A stretch of 64,000 nucleotides of DNA from Salvia splendens (Eukaryota > Streptophyta > Magnoliopsida > Lamiales > Lamiaceae): assembly GCF_004379255.2 (NCBI RefSeq), contig NC_056049.1, positions 17,592,063-17,656,062 of the forward strand, given 5' to 3'. Shown one piece after another: positions 22,119 through 33,525 of the stretch. The notes under the pieces are model-generated. The model did no database searches, was not told the DNA's origin, and was given only the letters and a program-made list of their open reading frames with translations. Positions within the stretch are counted from its first letter, which is position 1. Every line of letters begins with the position of its first letter. Position numbers and translations under genes: made by a program.

Positions 22119-23600
22119 CTTCTCCAGTTTCGAAAACAAAATGAAAGAAAAGAAACAAGATAGAATGTGCACTACAGCTATGTACTACTCGTACTTGCTG
22201 ACCAATTTTAATGATTGGCTGCTCGATACTTGTACGTCTTTCCAAAAATTCCCACTCAGGCTCTGTTTGGTACACAGAATAGAAGTTGAATTGAAATGAA
22301 AGAAATTGAATTCTAATTCAATTCCAAATCATATGTTTGGTAAAATGAAGTAATTGATATGAAATTGAATTTGAAAAATTTGTGCACACATATTGTACAC
22401 ACATTATACACAAAAAATATGCTCGCACACACTTCACAGAACATACACATGAACACACACTACATACATTATACACAAAATACATTCAATGCACACAATA
22501 TACACACACTATACACAAAATACACACACGACACACATTATACAAAAATTCTAAGGGTAAAATTGTCAAGTCAAAGAAGAAACAACCCTATGGATTTATG
22601 TCACACTGCTCTATAGTAGAAGAATGAATATGAAGAAAAGGGAGTCGTTCTACCACCTTCACTCCAGCCCAAAACCTTCGGCAGCCAACCGAGGGAGAAT
22701 TTCAGCCTTTCATTTTCAATCCAACCAACGTAGCTAGCAGTTCCACAGTCCTGAGGAATTTACGCATTTAGTTTTTCGTTTTCATTTCCATTTCTGTTCC
22801 TAGTTCTAGCTATCTTTTAGATTCCAGTTTTTCGTATTTAAACTTGTAGTTAATCTCAAGTCTCGTTGTTGGAAATAGTATAGCTAAAGGTCAGTACCAC
22901 ATATTGAACACAGGGAAAACTATCACAGATTGTCTACCTTATACTTAGCTTCTTCTACTATTTGAAGAAAATAAAGGATTTTTTTATTTTTTAAAAATAA
23001 AATTGTAAAAGCAACGAAAGCAACGGAAGCAAGTAAAGATTGTAGATAAATACACAGAGATAAACGGAAGAGATTTGGCAATTACAAGGATGTGCTTTCA
23101 CAGTTATGATTAATAAAAATTCCAATTACAACACCCTAGCACAATTCATACTTCACTACAACGAGTCACATATTTATTGACTATGCAGTACAAAGTGGAT
23201 TACGGACACTAGGGGCGTCAATCCTAGATTAGTAACTCCTAAAGGCTCCTAAGACTCCTATTGTTCTCGATCTCAATTAACAGTGTCGTTTTAAGGGAAG
23301 CTAATTGTAATGTCAACTAAGCTCTTCTGACTCATAAACCTCCTCTCATGATTATGTTGCAAGCCAATCTTACGACTATGTTGCAAGCCAATAGATCATC
23401 ACAGAATGTGTCACTCAAACGTGAAGCAATTATCCAATACTTAGATTAGAAGCGAAGTATTGAATAAAACGGATATTAAATAAATAGGAACTGTATAAAC
23501 CAAATTCATTACTGACACATCCCTAGAATTTTATGAGTTTAGTTACACTTGATTAAATAAGCTAAACACATACTACCTTTGTCCCGCATTAACTGTCACA
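22119..23600. other. Unassigned region, no gene
   Basis: The left part contains ggctctgtttggtacac, a common MITE-like edge. 22620-22860 is pyrimidine-rich and leader-like. 22866-23560 is moderately AT-rich, with words (gcaacgaaagcaacggaagc) that resemble retroelement LTR or spacer DNA. None of it could be assigned. Confidence 0.4.
22380..22550. repeat. Low-complexity array of (TACACACATTATACACAAAA)-like units
   Basis: Words such as acacacattatacacaaaa recur with irregular spacing. The His/Thr/Tyr-rich open frames here are products of the repeat, not genes. Confidence 0.85.
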
Positions 23601-23700
23601 TTTGCTTTTCTGCACTCGTTTTATAAAAATGATACTACTTTCGTCCCGCATTAGGAGTCGTACTTCACTAGAACGAGTCACGTATTTATTGTTCTTCACC
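23571..23700. repeat. Stowaway-type MITE fragments
   Basis: Two successive pieces begin with ctacctttgtcccgcatta and ctactttcgtcccgcatta, the left-terminus word of the CTCCCTCCGTCCC family. No matching right end was found. Confidence 0.5.
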
Positions 23701-24111
23701 TCGATTCTGGACCGTCCAAGCGTCACATCAATCACCTGGGCCGGCTCACAATTCAAGTGGGCATTCAATTACCCAATTTCGGGGTCATCATCTACCGCTG
23801 CTGCCATAATTTCTGGATTTTTCTTTTCTGGAAATAAGTTTGTTGCAGGCTTAACTGGTGAGGCGCGATCTTTCTCACTCGCTGAACTCGAAGGTGCTAG
23901 ACCTGCTATGGTTAACCCTTATCTGGTAGTAGCAGGAGCTAGAGCCTCTCTGATCCGCTAGTTAGACTTAGTGTCTCTTCAATTGACTGTGTTATTCCAG
24001 TGTCCAAACTTCGAGCCTCCGTACATAAACTGAAAAGAAAAACAAAAATATAAATAGATCAAAACTATATACACCCAAGTATCTCAACACATGCATATAT
24101 AACATCATTCA

Positions 24112-24128
24112 TCCCGGCAACGGCGCCA
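24112..24128 (-). other. Primer-binding site (tRNA-Asp type)
   Basis: The minus strand reads TGGCGCCGTTGCCGGGA two bases after the LTR end, the standard Athila priming site. Confidence 0.8.
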
Positions 24129-24130
24129 TT

Positions 24131-25629
24131 TGAAGGATGTTTACTTATCGCAAACTGATCACACACAATATAAAGAAAATAAAGTTCAACGCAGACTGAT
24201 CAAGAAGCGTCGGTCGACAGATCAAGCAGACTACTAAACATGTTGTTGGGTGCCCAAACAGAAACGAGGACCTTCAAGACCTTAACCCACAATACTATGA
24301 ATTAGTAAATGGAGTGTTTAAACATGCGTTGTGGACATTTCGGGATGGTTGTTGCCACGCAACTGTGTGGGTTAAGTTCTACTCTATTGGACTGAACTGA
24401 ACTGACCAAGAATTAGAATACTAACTGATCAGCTAAACATGCGATGAAAACATTAACATTGCAAACGGATCAAGCGAACAAAAAAGAAGGGACCATTGTG
24501 TACGAGTAAATTAAGCTGTGGAAAAGAGAAAAGGTGACACGGACTACTTCCTAACTAACTCTAATAGTCTTCTTCCTCAAACAAGCCAAATTAAACACAG
24601 ATTGGAACATCATTTCAGATCGGAAACAGAGCATATGCCGCAAAAGAACAAAGCACTAAATTCAAACTAGATCCGTTCAATTAAATCACGTACACAACAG
24701 ATCAAACAATAACTACTCTATTCCATGCAAAACTCAGTACCAACTTCAGATCTGACGTAAATTAAACTCCACCTAACTAGATCTAAGCAACCCACCAACA
24801 ATTAAACGCGATCACCCATGCACAAAACCAAATCAAGCTCACTAACTCCAGATCCAACCCAACTTCCACCTGAGAACTTTATGGCACCAAACTTTTCACA
24901 GGATTCCAGAATTAAAACAGAAATTAAACACAAATTCAAAAAATGCACCGATTACGAACTCGCGAAATGAAATTAACTAAGGAAAACTTAGATTAACAAG
25001 ATTCAGACAAATATATTCGAACAAAGAGAGTACAAAGATGAAAGGATGGTATCGGCTCCTCAGAGCTTAAAAACACGGGACAAAATGTAGATTTCTTCTA
25101 AACTAAGCTCTCTCCCTCCAAACGAGGACGTAGAGAGTATTCTTCCGGTAGAACTTACTTTTCATGCTTCTTCTAGCTTTCTTATCCTATGGTTTCTGCT
25201 GATTTCTGTGGAGTGGTGTGACTATGGACTAAGTGATGAGGAATGATCGTGATTCTCGGTGATGATCTCTTCAGAGTCCCTCCTTCTATTTATAGGACGA
25301 CTTTAGCACCAATCCATAAGGTAAATCCTCATTATTTGGCATTTATGCCCTTGCATAAGAAGGCACTGTACATTCTCTCTCCTCTGACTCATCCTTCGCA
25401 GCTCCTTAGTATTAGGTCCTCTTGATCAATCTGCATAGCTGCCTGGCATGGTCGCTCCATCTCTCACCAACTTGATCAGTTTGCTCAACTTTTGTTCTCA
25501 CTTGATCAAGTTGCATCGTCACTTGGTAAATTTCCAATCCTGCACACTAAAAACTCCACTTTCCTTGCGTTATTTCCCCAAGTTAGTATATTAATCACCA
25601 TAAAACTATGCATGAAACGAGCCTTATCA
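24131..25629 (-). repeat. 5' LTR of the minus-strand Athila-like element
   Basis: On the minus strand it starts TGATAAGGCTCGTTTCATGC, closely similar to the LTR start at 13683, and ends CATCCTTCA before the primer-binding site. It shares the many TTGATCA words of the other family. No partner LTR is in the window. Confidence 0.75.
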
Positions 25630-25639
25630 GCAGGGCATC

Positions 25640-26952
25640 GAGGTGCTTCGACAGGGAAGTCGAAGAAGAAGGGCAGGGGCAAGGGCAATGGCAAGGGGGT
25701 GGCAGTGGAGTCTTCGCAGGCGGAGGGCGCAGAGGATGCGGGGGATGAGGAGGAGAGCGATGGGGGACGTTAGACCGTCTGGAGTGAGGAGGAGTGCTTG
25801 TCTCTATCTAAGGCTTGGATCAGTGTTGTTGATGATCCCATTGTGTTAAGCAATCAGCACATCGAAAGGATGTAAGCTCCCATTGCGGACGCCTACACAA
25901 CCTTCAAGCCGACGGACGAAAAGTGTCACGATAGGGAGCAGTACCGGAAGAAATGGGAGCGAGTAAGGAGGGTGATCTCCCAATTTACCGGCATCTACGA
26001 GAACAACTCTCGCATGCTTACCAGTGGCCAAACCATGGACGATGTGAAGAGGTTGTCGTTGTAGCAGTACCCCGAGACCGGGAAGTTCAGCGTGTTTAAA
26101 TACTGGGACGCCTATGTGGTACTGATTAGAGATTCCCAAGGTTTTCGGTTCGGGCGGTTATCCGCGGAACCGTAATCGGCGGTTCCGGTTCCGAACTGGA
26201 ACCGTGAGATTTAAATCGAACCAAAACCGTCACTTTTGGAACCGTGGTTCGATTCAGGTTTCAAAATTTTGGAACCAAAACTGTGCCGGAACTGCCAGTT
26301 CCGGATGGTTCTAGACCCTAACCGTGAAAAACTGCGGGAAAACCGTGAAACCGTGCCGAAACCGCCAAAAAACACCAGAAACCGACTGTTCGGAACCGTG
26401 AAAAACCATAAAAAACCACCGAAAAACCGGCAGTTCCAAACCGTAACCTTAACCGCCGGTTCTGGAACCGGAACCGTAACCACGAAACACCCTCGCGGTT
26501 CGGTTCCGGTTCAACAATTTCCAAAACCGGAACCGGCATTTCCGAACCGTAACCACCGGTTCCGGAACCGTGGGCATCTCTAGTGCTGATGGATTCCGCC
26601 AAGTTTCATGCGGGTGTTGCCGCTGGCTGGCCGAAGCGGACGAAACTCAACATCTCCGGCGAGTACGACAACAGTGCCGTTTCCCATGACCTCTCCGACG
26701 ATGCCCAAGAGACCCCTCCACCGGTTCCCTGCCGCCGTCGCCCGGTTAGGCAAAAGAATGCGATGCGGATGTCTAGGAGAGGTGCCAACAGGACCCAAGA
26801 GGTCCAATCGGAAACTCCTATTGCCGAGCCACTTCCCGGTTTCACCCAGCTCGCGCGCATCCAACAGCAGCAGAGCATGATAGAGGTCGGGAATAGAGAA
26901 CGACGGATGACCCCTTACACAAGGATGTCCGTATTCTTGTCGAATTTTTAAT
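25640..26952 (+). pseudogene. PIF/Harbinger Myb-like accessory protein (ORF1), interrupted
   Basis: Autonomous PIF/Harbinger elements need a second, Myb/trihelix-like DNA-binding protein. This frame has a Lys/Gly-rich start (KSKKKGRGKGNGKG), then WSEEECLSLSKAWISV with YRKKWERVRRVISQF, the three-helix SANT-like fold, and then GIYENNSRMLTSGQ. The reading is broken by stops near 25773, 25875 and 26064. A 456-bp hAT MITE (26127-26582) splits the gene in the middle. If the insert and one copy of its duplication are ignored, the frame continues as VVL then MDSAKFHAGVA and runs to 26952. Many databases mislabel this protein as a glutathione S-transferase T3-like protein. Confidence 0.75.
26127..26582. 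mobile_element. hAT MITE (456 bp) made mostly of AACCG repeats
   Basis: Inverted ends TAGAGATTCCCAAGGTT (left) and TAGAGATGCCCACGGTT (right, other strand). The 8-bp flanks GTACTGAT (26119-26126) and GTGCTGAT (26583-26590) differ at one base. The interior is almost all GGTTCCGG/AACCG words. The long open frames on both strands here are artefacts of the repeat. Confidence 0.9.
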
Positions 26953-27100
26953 TCCGTATTTGTGAATTTTTGAATTTGGGATGTCCTAGTGTTTGTCCAC
27001 TATTGTGCAGTGGGATGTCCTTATGACGTGGCAGGAGGTGTTTTTGGGATGTCCTTGGGCTTGTCCGCCGGGATGTCCGCCCCTATTGTGGATGCGCTGA

Positions 27101-27304
27101 GTATGCACATTTGGTTGGACTCGGGTTTTAATACACAATTGTTAAAGTAAGAGAGATGTAGAAAGAAAAAGTAATTAAAGTATTACAAGTGGAGAATGGT
27201 TCTCACCTCATTAGAGAGAAAAAAGTGTCCAAAATTGGAAAGTCCATACTCTTGTAGGACGAACTAAAAAGGAAAGAGTTCATACTCTTATGGAACAGAG
27301 GCAG
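27101..27304. mobile_element. Stowaway-like MITE, left end truncated
   Basis: An inverted copy of the subfamily at 7149 and 11180 (words tggttctcacctcattagagag, cttgtaggacgaactaaaaagg). The right end is followed by TA (27305). The left terminal repeat is missing where it meets the Harbinger end. Confidence 0.65.
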
Positions 27305-27526
27305 TATAAAATGATTAAATCTTTATCACAATATTAAAATATTATATTTTTTAACTAAAATAATAATTTTATTTCTTAACGAATAACTCGAACCTAACCT
27401 GACTTACTCGAACCCAATCCGAAATCATTGAATTTTTATTAGGTCTATCAGATAAGGACCCAAACCCAAAACCAATTAACTTCGACCGAACAATGTTTGT
27501 GTTGAGTTTGTGTGTTGAACATATTA

Positions 27527-27740
27527 GAGTAAAGGCCAAATGTGGTCCTAAACATATGACGTTTTTATAATTTTGGTCCTAAACATTACGTTTTGAATTA
27601 TTCGGTCCTACACATTTAAAAATGGGCTGAATTTAGTCCTTTTTGGACGGTTTCGTTTAAAATTGACGGTCAACGGTTGTTTAAGCTATTTCGACTAAAT
27701 TAGGGGCAAGATTAGAATATTAAATTTTTTCTTATGTCTA
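27527..27740 (+). repeat. Left terminal inverted repeat of the Pack-MULE
   Basis: Matches the complement of 28555-28775 with scattered mismatches. Confidence 0.85.
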
Positions 27741-27787
27741 AAGTACAAATTCTCTCAACAAAAAATCATCTTCTCTAATTGAAACAA

Positions 27788-28130
27788 ATGCAGTGGATCC
27801 TCTCCATCAGATCACCGGAAACCACTTACAAACTCCTCCTCAAGCAGTGGCTCAAATAGGAGGAGCTCATCCTCAACCGCCTCTCCTTCAAGGAGACCCA
27901 GATCGACGCCACCCGCAAGGAGATCTCCCACCTCTACTGCCTCTTCTTCTTCTTCCTCTTCCACTCCACCGCCCTCCTCGTCCCCTTCTCCTCTGCCGCC
28001 GCACGCCCCCACCTCTGCTGCCCCTCCTGATTCCCCTCCCTCTGCTACTTGCTCTTCTCCTTCGGTTTCATTTGGGCCATCTAGTACAAGACTGACTCTG
28101 AATCTCATCTCAAAGAAAAAATATGGCCTG
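27788..28130 (+). pseudogene. Captured fragment of a host membrane-protein gene (family not named)
   Basis: From ATG 27788 one frame reads MQWILSIRSPETTYKLLLKQ, then stop, EELILNRL, ETQIDATRKEISHLYCLF, a hydrophobic stretch, stop, FPSLCYLLFSFGFIWAI, stop, YKTDSESHLKEK. This is the pattern of a real protein: an amphipathic N-terminus, a polar helix, then two hydrophobic helices and a charged tail. Three stops interrupt it, and each is one base from a plausible sense codon: TAG near 27857, TGA near 28028, TAG near 28082. I believe it comes from a small conserved plant protein of unknown function with two membrane segments, but this is memory, not a search. A second GC-rich segment (28130-28260) may be another capture. 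Confidence 0.65.
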
Positions 28131-28554
28131 CAAAAAGCAGAGTCTCCTTCCCGGAATCCCCTTATGTACCGTGGTGGTCACGTGCATCCCCCTTAGCAGC
28201 ACCCCCTAGAACTCCAGCACGGCGGTGATAATCACCACCCTCCACAACGATAGCGCCCCCTCCCCTTGTATCTCTCTCTCTAATCACTAATGTTTTCCTT
28301 GATTCACAAAGAGATGGAAAGAAATCAAACTCCCTAGATTTCCCCAATCCCAGATATATAAATATATTCTTTTTCTAGTCAAGAATCATCTTTTATGAGA
28401 AGGAATTTTTAGCAAAAAAGGGGAGGGATTTTGTAGATAGACAGAGAATGAGGGAAGATGATTCAAATTGGTTTTCGAAATGGGATGAAGAATTGCCGTC
28501 ACCGGAGGATCTGTAGCGGTGGCTTTCAACATCCAACTGGCAACGTATTTCAAA

Positions 28555-28775
28555 AATAAGAAATAAAAATAAGAAAAATTAAATATTTTAATCTAACCCT
28601 AATGCAGTCAAAATAGCTTAAACAACAGGTGACCGTCCATTTTAAACGGAACCGTCCAAAAAGGATTAAATTCAGCCCGTTTTTAAATGTGTAGGACCGA
28701 ATAATTCAAAATGAAATATTCAGGACCAAAATCGTAAAAACGTCATATGTTTAGGACCACACCCGACCTTTACTC
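28555..28775 (-). repeat. Right terminal inverted repeat of the Pack-MULE
   Basis: Inverted partner of 27527-27740. Confidence 0.85.
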
Positions 28776-29014
28776 AACATATTATTAAGAAATTCACCCA
28801 TTATTGTTGCTAATAAGATTTGTTCAACTTCAATTATTCAAAAATATTGAAGCAAGCGTCAAACAAAACACAAAAATTTAAAACCCAATTGCCATAAATT
28901 ATTTAGTCTTGGATATAAATATATACTACTATATGTATTTCCTACCTAATTTGCGCTGCTAAAAAACGAAATATGTCTATTTACTATCTAATTTTCAGAT
29001 TGATTCATAGTAGA

Positions 29015-32000
29015 TAGGCATGCACACGGGTCGGAAACCGCCGGTTCCGGTTCATGAACCGGCGGTTCACGGTTCATCATTACCATGAACCGGAACCGGC
29101 TCGCCAAGGGTCCCGACGGTTCCGGTTCCGGTTCAAAAAACCGCCGGTTCACGAGGCGGTTTAAAACCGCCGGTTTTTTGCCTGAACAGCCGGTTCCGGG
29201 CCGGTTCGGCGGTTCGTAATTTTTTTTTTTGCATTTTTTATTTGTTTATATATGAAATGTGCGTAAATAAAATTAAAAAAACAAGATGAAAGTTGCAATT
29301 TTATTGAGATTACAAGTTACAACAATTACAAATCACAAAAAACTTGAAGTCTTGAAGTCTTAAATAAAAATTTAAATACAACGAGACTACTAGTCTACAA
29401 CTACAACGAAGCTAATTACAAATTACAAAAAAAGACATGAAGTTCTGAACAATAAATTTATAAGTATATATACTCTTAGTCGGCGAAGGAGATGTTTCTA
29501 CATAACTAAATTGAGGACACCTTTAGCAATTTAACCTTAAATGTTGAGTTTCGTCTAACAATCAACAATTATAGTAGAATTGTCAAAAGTTTCCCGAATT
29601 TAGCCTTATAGAGAAATCTACTTCATCGACTAGAGTATATACAAATACAATTATTTAATTGTATTTGCATATTTTTAAACTAGAAACAAATGGGGAAAAA
29701 AGAAAGAAAGGAAAAAAGACTTGAGCTCAACTTAAATTTAAAATTTAAGTTGAGGTGCCTACGTATCCCTAATGCTCATTTGCATTAGGGAATCAAAGCC
29801 CACGTAGTTCTTTTACCTTACTTACCTATTTGGCTTGGCCAGCGGTTGACGGTTGGCCTACGATTCATCCCCGGTGAATTCTTCTTGTGATCCCTCCTGA
29901 CGATCATCCCAATCATTTTCTTGTTCTCTGACGTCAGCTTTGGCCCAATCATCAAGTAACATCACGGCTTCCATATTTTTCGCGGAGAGCTTACTTCTTG
30001 ATTCATCCAACACACGTGAGCCAACACTAAAAGCGGACTCGACGGGGATAGTGGAAGTCAGAACAGAAAAAATCTCTTTGGCCATTAACGCAAGTATGGG
30101 AAAATCTTTCTCGTGTGTTCCCCACCAATCGAGGACGTCGATTTGGGCGGGAGGAGTATGACCTTAATCACCAAAGGAAAAGAGTGAATCGAAATATAAA
30201 TCTAACTCACTTACCATACCTGAGGTCGACCTTCCGCCGGTGCTATAGCTGTATAGGTTGGCTAATTGGGATTGCGCATCGGGGTCATCATAATCAGCTT
30301 GAAATGCGAAGCCAAAGTTATGTTGTTGAGGAGGGGGAGGTCTTCTGACTTGGTGGGTACTGTTATACATGGTTTCATATTCGGTGTAGAGAGCACGCAA
30401 GTTAAACTCGAAGGTTTGTTGGATAATTGACCGGTCCGGGAGGTTTATTTGAAATTTTTCTGAGAGGTCTACTTCGAATTCATCACTGGTATCCGATTGC
30501 AATGCTTTAAGTGGACCAATATTAATAGAACTCAAATTGTTATAATAAAAATCTAAAATCCCGGAGGTATCGGCTAATTTCCATTTTGGATCCAAGACCT
30601 TTGCAATAAAAAACACCGTTGGAATCTCACTGAAATACTTAAGCCATTTCTCAATCATATAATATATAACACACATCAATTCAGGTGAAGAGTAAGCATT
30701 TTTCATCGTTGTTTTAAAACCAAGTGATATATACATGCAATGCTCTAAAACATGAACAGCAGTGCAATAATAAACACCCGATATTCAACAGACGCATTCT
30801 TGAAATATTTGAACAATTTAAATAATAAAGCCACGCTATGATCCCAACAACTATGCGAAAGATATAAATCAGAAACGGGATAGGTTCTAAAAAAATCACA
30901 CAAAGAATCTTTATGTGTCAAAGTAGAATTCAAACAATCATATGTCGAATTACATCTATAAGACACATCCATGGTAAAATTCGTATATCTTATATTCTTT
31001 TGATGGCAATACTTCTTCCTAGCTTTGCCAATAGGTGGCTTTTTATGGATTAATCTAACTGCAGTTCTAATAGGACTAACATGCTTTTGCCATAATTCAA
31101 GCGCATCTTGTACACATAAATTTAAAATATGACATATGCATCTTTGATGAAAATACTTACCTCCAATAACCGGAGCACAAGCCGCAATCAAGTCATTAAT
31201 ACTTGCAGTGTTAGCAGCTGCATTATCAAAACCAAAAGAAAATATCTTATTGCGTAATTGAAATTCATTCAAAACTTGAATAATTAATTAAGCAATTTCG
31301 GGTGCACTGTGTGGTGTCTCAAATTCTCTAAAACCAATTAAACGTTTGTTCAAAGTCCAACTATTGTCCACAAAGTGAACCGTAATGCCCATGTATGAAT
31401 GTCGGTTAAAACAATCAGTCCATACATCTGAGCAAATGTTCACTTTGTGTCCCAAGTTTAGTAATAACGTGATAATTCAACTTTTTTCTCCAAACATTGT
31501 CTAACGGTATATCGTTGAACGGTCATTCGACCTACTCTTTTGATAGCTACGTTCAAACCACTTTGCATAGTAACCTCAAATTTTTTGTCATCATAAACAT
31601 TAAAAGGAAAATGCTTCATTGCAGCCCATCTAGTCATAACGTCAGCAAAATATTTTTGATCATATTTAAAAAGAGGCGTACCTGACGAACCTGAGCCACC
31701 AGGTTGGAAGTTTAGTTGGGTTTGGGTAGAGGTAGTGCCACATTCTACCAGATGCTTTGTCACCAAATGACGACGGAGGGTGCCATATCCCCCACCACTC
31801 GCAAATTTGTAGACTTTATCACAATAGTTACAATATGCACGAAACGTCGATGTCTCTTCTTGAGAGTGCGGATCATGAGGAGTTGGAATCACCACCGAGA
31901 CCTTCGTGTAGTGTTTAACAAAAATATCAGATTTCAAAGCTTTTGTAGTATTAGTGGGTGGAGGGGGAGGAGGCATGTCCTTATTTCTGCCAGTGCTAGA

Positions 32001-33049
32001 CGGAATACGAGAATGAGATCTATCATCATTGTTGTCCGAGTCCGACGATATAGACACGTCGTACTCATTATCTTGTTGGGAACCACCGCCCCTGCCCCCA
32101 CCTTGATGCGTTTCAGCGAGTAGCATGACGGTCCTATGATCTTCTTCTATCTATAAATATTATATAAGTTGAAGTTTAATTAGGAACACAAAAAAAATTA
32201 AAAAAACTCAATCTTATGAAATTATGAATTGTAAAAAATAATTTTATTTTTTAGAACGTACTTGCATGCGTTCAGCCGCCACTCGGGAAATCTCTTCCAT
32301 AACTTCTCGACAACTAGGTCGCCTTGATTTTGAGGGACGACTACTTTGATCTTGGGCAATTCCTTTGCCCCGATCACCACGTCCCGGTCCACCACGAGAA
32401 GAAGACATAGTGCAAAATGAAAGTAGTATGGAATATGGAGTATTGAATAAATGGTAAATTACGAACACCACAACAAATATAGTAGTAAGTAGTAACTAGT
32501 AAACAACTTGAGCAATTATAGAGAATGAGGAGAGAATAGAGAAATTGAGATTGAGAGAATGAAATCCTTGTTAACACAAGAATGAGGTGAGTAAAAATGA
32601 TGGGGGAAGTAGGGTATTTATAGGAGTAAAATTGGAAGAAATAAAAAAAAATTCAAATTCGGTCGGTTTACCGCATGAACCGGCTGTTCAGTCCACGGTT
32701 TCTGACGAAAACCGGCGGTTTCTTACCGGTTTTCAGGCCTATACACTGCCACCTATGCTCTGCCACCTGAAAAAGCACCTGAACCGTCGGAAACCGGCGG
32801 TTTATGTCAGAAACCGCCGATTTTTTTGCACACCTAGCCGGAATCCCACCGTTGGAACCGTTGAACCGCCGGTTTGAACCGGCTCACCGCCGGTTACGGT
32901 TCACGATATTCCCGAACCTAAACCGGCCCGCTTGAACTGTCGAACCGTCAGTTGGTTTAAACCGCCGGTGCCGGTTCCGCTTCCGGTTCATAAACCGACG
33001 GTTCCGAACCGCCGATTAACCAGCGGTCCAGTTCGGTTTGTGCATGTCT
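29015..33049 (-). mobile_element. hAT transposon with decayed transposase
   Basis: Left end TAGGCATGCACACGGG and right end, read inward, TAAGACATGCACAAACCG are inverted. Both flanks of the interior (29030-29220, 32650-33040) are dense in CCGGTTC/GAACCGG words. Flanks ATAGTAGA and TTAGTAAA would be an 8-bp duplication with two mismatches, so the exact edges are uncertain by a base or two. It encloses a BED/hATC transposase gene on the minus strand. Its right edge is about 475 bases upstream of the MUB start codon. Confidence 0.75.
29858..32408 (-). pseudogene. hAT transposase (BED zinc finger, RNase H-like core, hATC), broken
   Basis: Exon 1 (32262-32408) encodes MSSSRGGPGRG... ending RVAAERMQ, with a donor GTACGT. 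Exon 2 starts at 32150 after TTATAG. Exon 2 holds the BED zinc finger (FRAYCNYCDKVYKF, then LRRHLVTKH). The catalytic region follows, with FGFDNAAANTASIN and HQRCICHILNLCVQDAL, then the DUF4413-like part (FFIAKVLDPKWKLA). The hATC dimerisation domain ends it (DWWGTHEKDFPILA, IPVESAFSVGSRVLDESRS). Stops near 31458, in 31273-31457 and at 30164 (between FSFGD and GHTPPA), plus frame changes near 30740, make it inactive. It belongs to the plant Ac/RICESLEEPER-like branch. Confidence 0.88.
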
Positions 33050-33059
33050 TAGTAAACTT

Positions 33060-33525
33060 CTATTTTAGTCTTTGAATTCAAAGCAAAAATAATTTTTATC
33101 CTCTTTCAACTAAAATATAATACTCCCAAAATTTAGTTATTGATTTATTGCAGCCCATAAACTTAGTTATCGATTCATCTGCGCTACCGTTTTTCTCGCA
33201 ATCTTCTTACTTCAAAAACTCCCAAAATTTGATCTTTTCTTCTCCCTTCACTACTAGATCTTTCTATTCTTCACAATCAATTACGATTCGTAATTTTTTT
33301 GGGGGATTCTTGAAGATTTTACAGCTGAAAAGTGGTCAATTGTGGTCCAATTTTTCTTTTTAACATTTGCAGAGTTTTGATCTAGATGTGGATTTACTAT
33401 TGTTAAGCTAGAGGAGATGTATGTTTTCGAATAAAGTTCGTGTTTTTGTTTTGTATTGTTCATATTTGTGTGATTTAATTTGAAATAATTGGGTCTGAGA
33501 AATTGAGGGGTGAAGGTTTATTTTG
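33060..33525 (+). promoter_or_regulatory. Likely promoter and 5' leader of the MUB gene
   Basis: AT-rich DNA between the hAT edge and the MUB ATG, with pyrimidine-rich leader-like runs at 33185-33280. A leader intron is possible (GT sites near 33400, AG before 33520) but cannot be fixed. The proximal promoter would begin almost at the transposon end. Confidence 0.4.

Larger units (their letters stand above)
23701..25629 (-). mobile_element. Partial Athila-like element on the minus strand (5' LTR and start of interior)
   Basis: Read on the minus strand, an LTR runs from 25629 to 24131. A primer-binding site follows, then about 400 bases of interior. The interior frame includes EIMAAAVDDDPEIG, perhaps a decayed gag start comparable to VKMALVPDDSGIG in the element at 13683. 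The rest of the element and the second LTR are missing. Its right flank is the Harbinger ORF at 25640, into which it may have inserted. Confidence 0.65.
25630..27100 (+). mobile_element. Truncated PIF/Harbinger element carrying ORF1
   Basis: The right terminus read inward is TCAGCGCATCCACAATAGGG (edge near 27096-27102), a Harbinger-type end like those at 7464 and 11515. Internal words gggatgtcc/cttgtccgc recur near the end. The left part is cut off at the Athila LTR (25629), so neither the left terminus nor the transposase is present. Confidence 0.6.
27527..28775 (+). mobile_element. Pack-MULE with captured host gene DNA
   Basis: Long terminal inverted repeats of about 200-220 bases (27527-27740 and 28555-28775) start GAGTAAAGGCCAAATGTGG and GAGTAAAGGTCGGGTGTGG. 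They share the internal words CATATGACGTTTTTA and GAATTATTCGGTCCTACACA. A perfect 9-bp duplication AACATATTA (27518-27526, 28776-28784) flanks the element, which is diagnostic of Mutator-like elements. No transposase is encoded. The middle is GC-rich coding DNA unlike its surroundings. Confidence 0.93.

Noticed and set aside
22359..22627. His/Thr/Tyr-rich open frames
   Set aside because: Products of a low-complexity TACACACATTA-type repeat.
26211..26602. Overlapping open frames of 90-115 codons on both strands
   Set aside because: Artefacts of the AACCG repeats of a hAT MITE.
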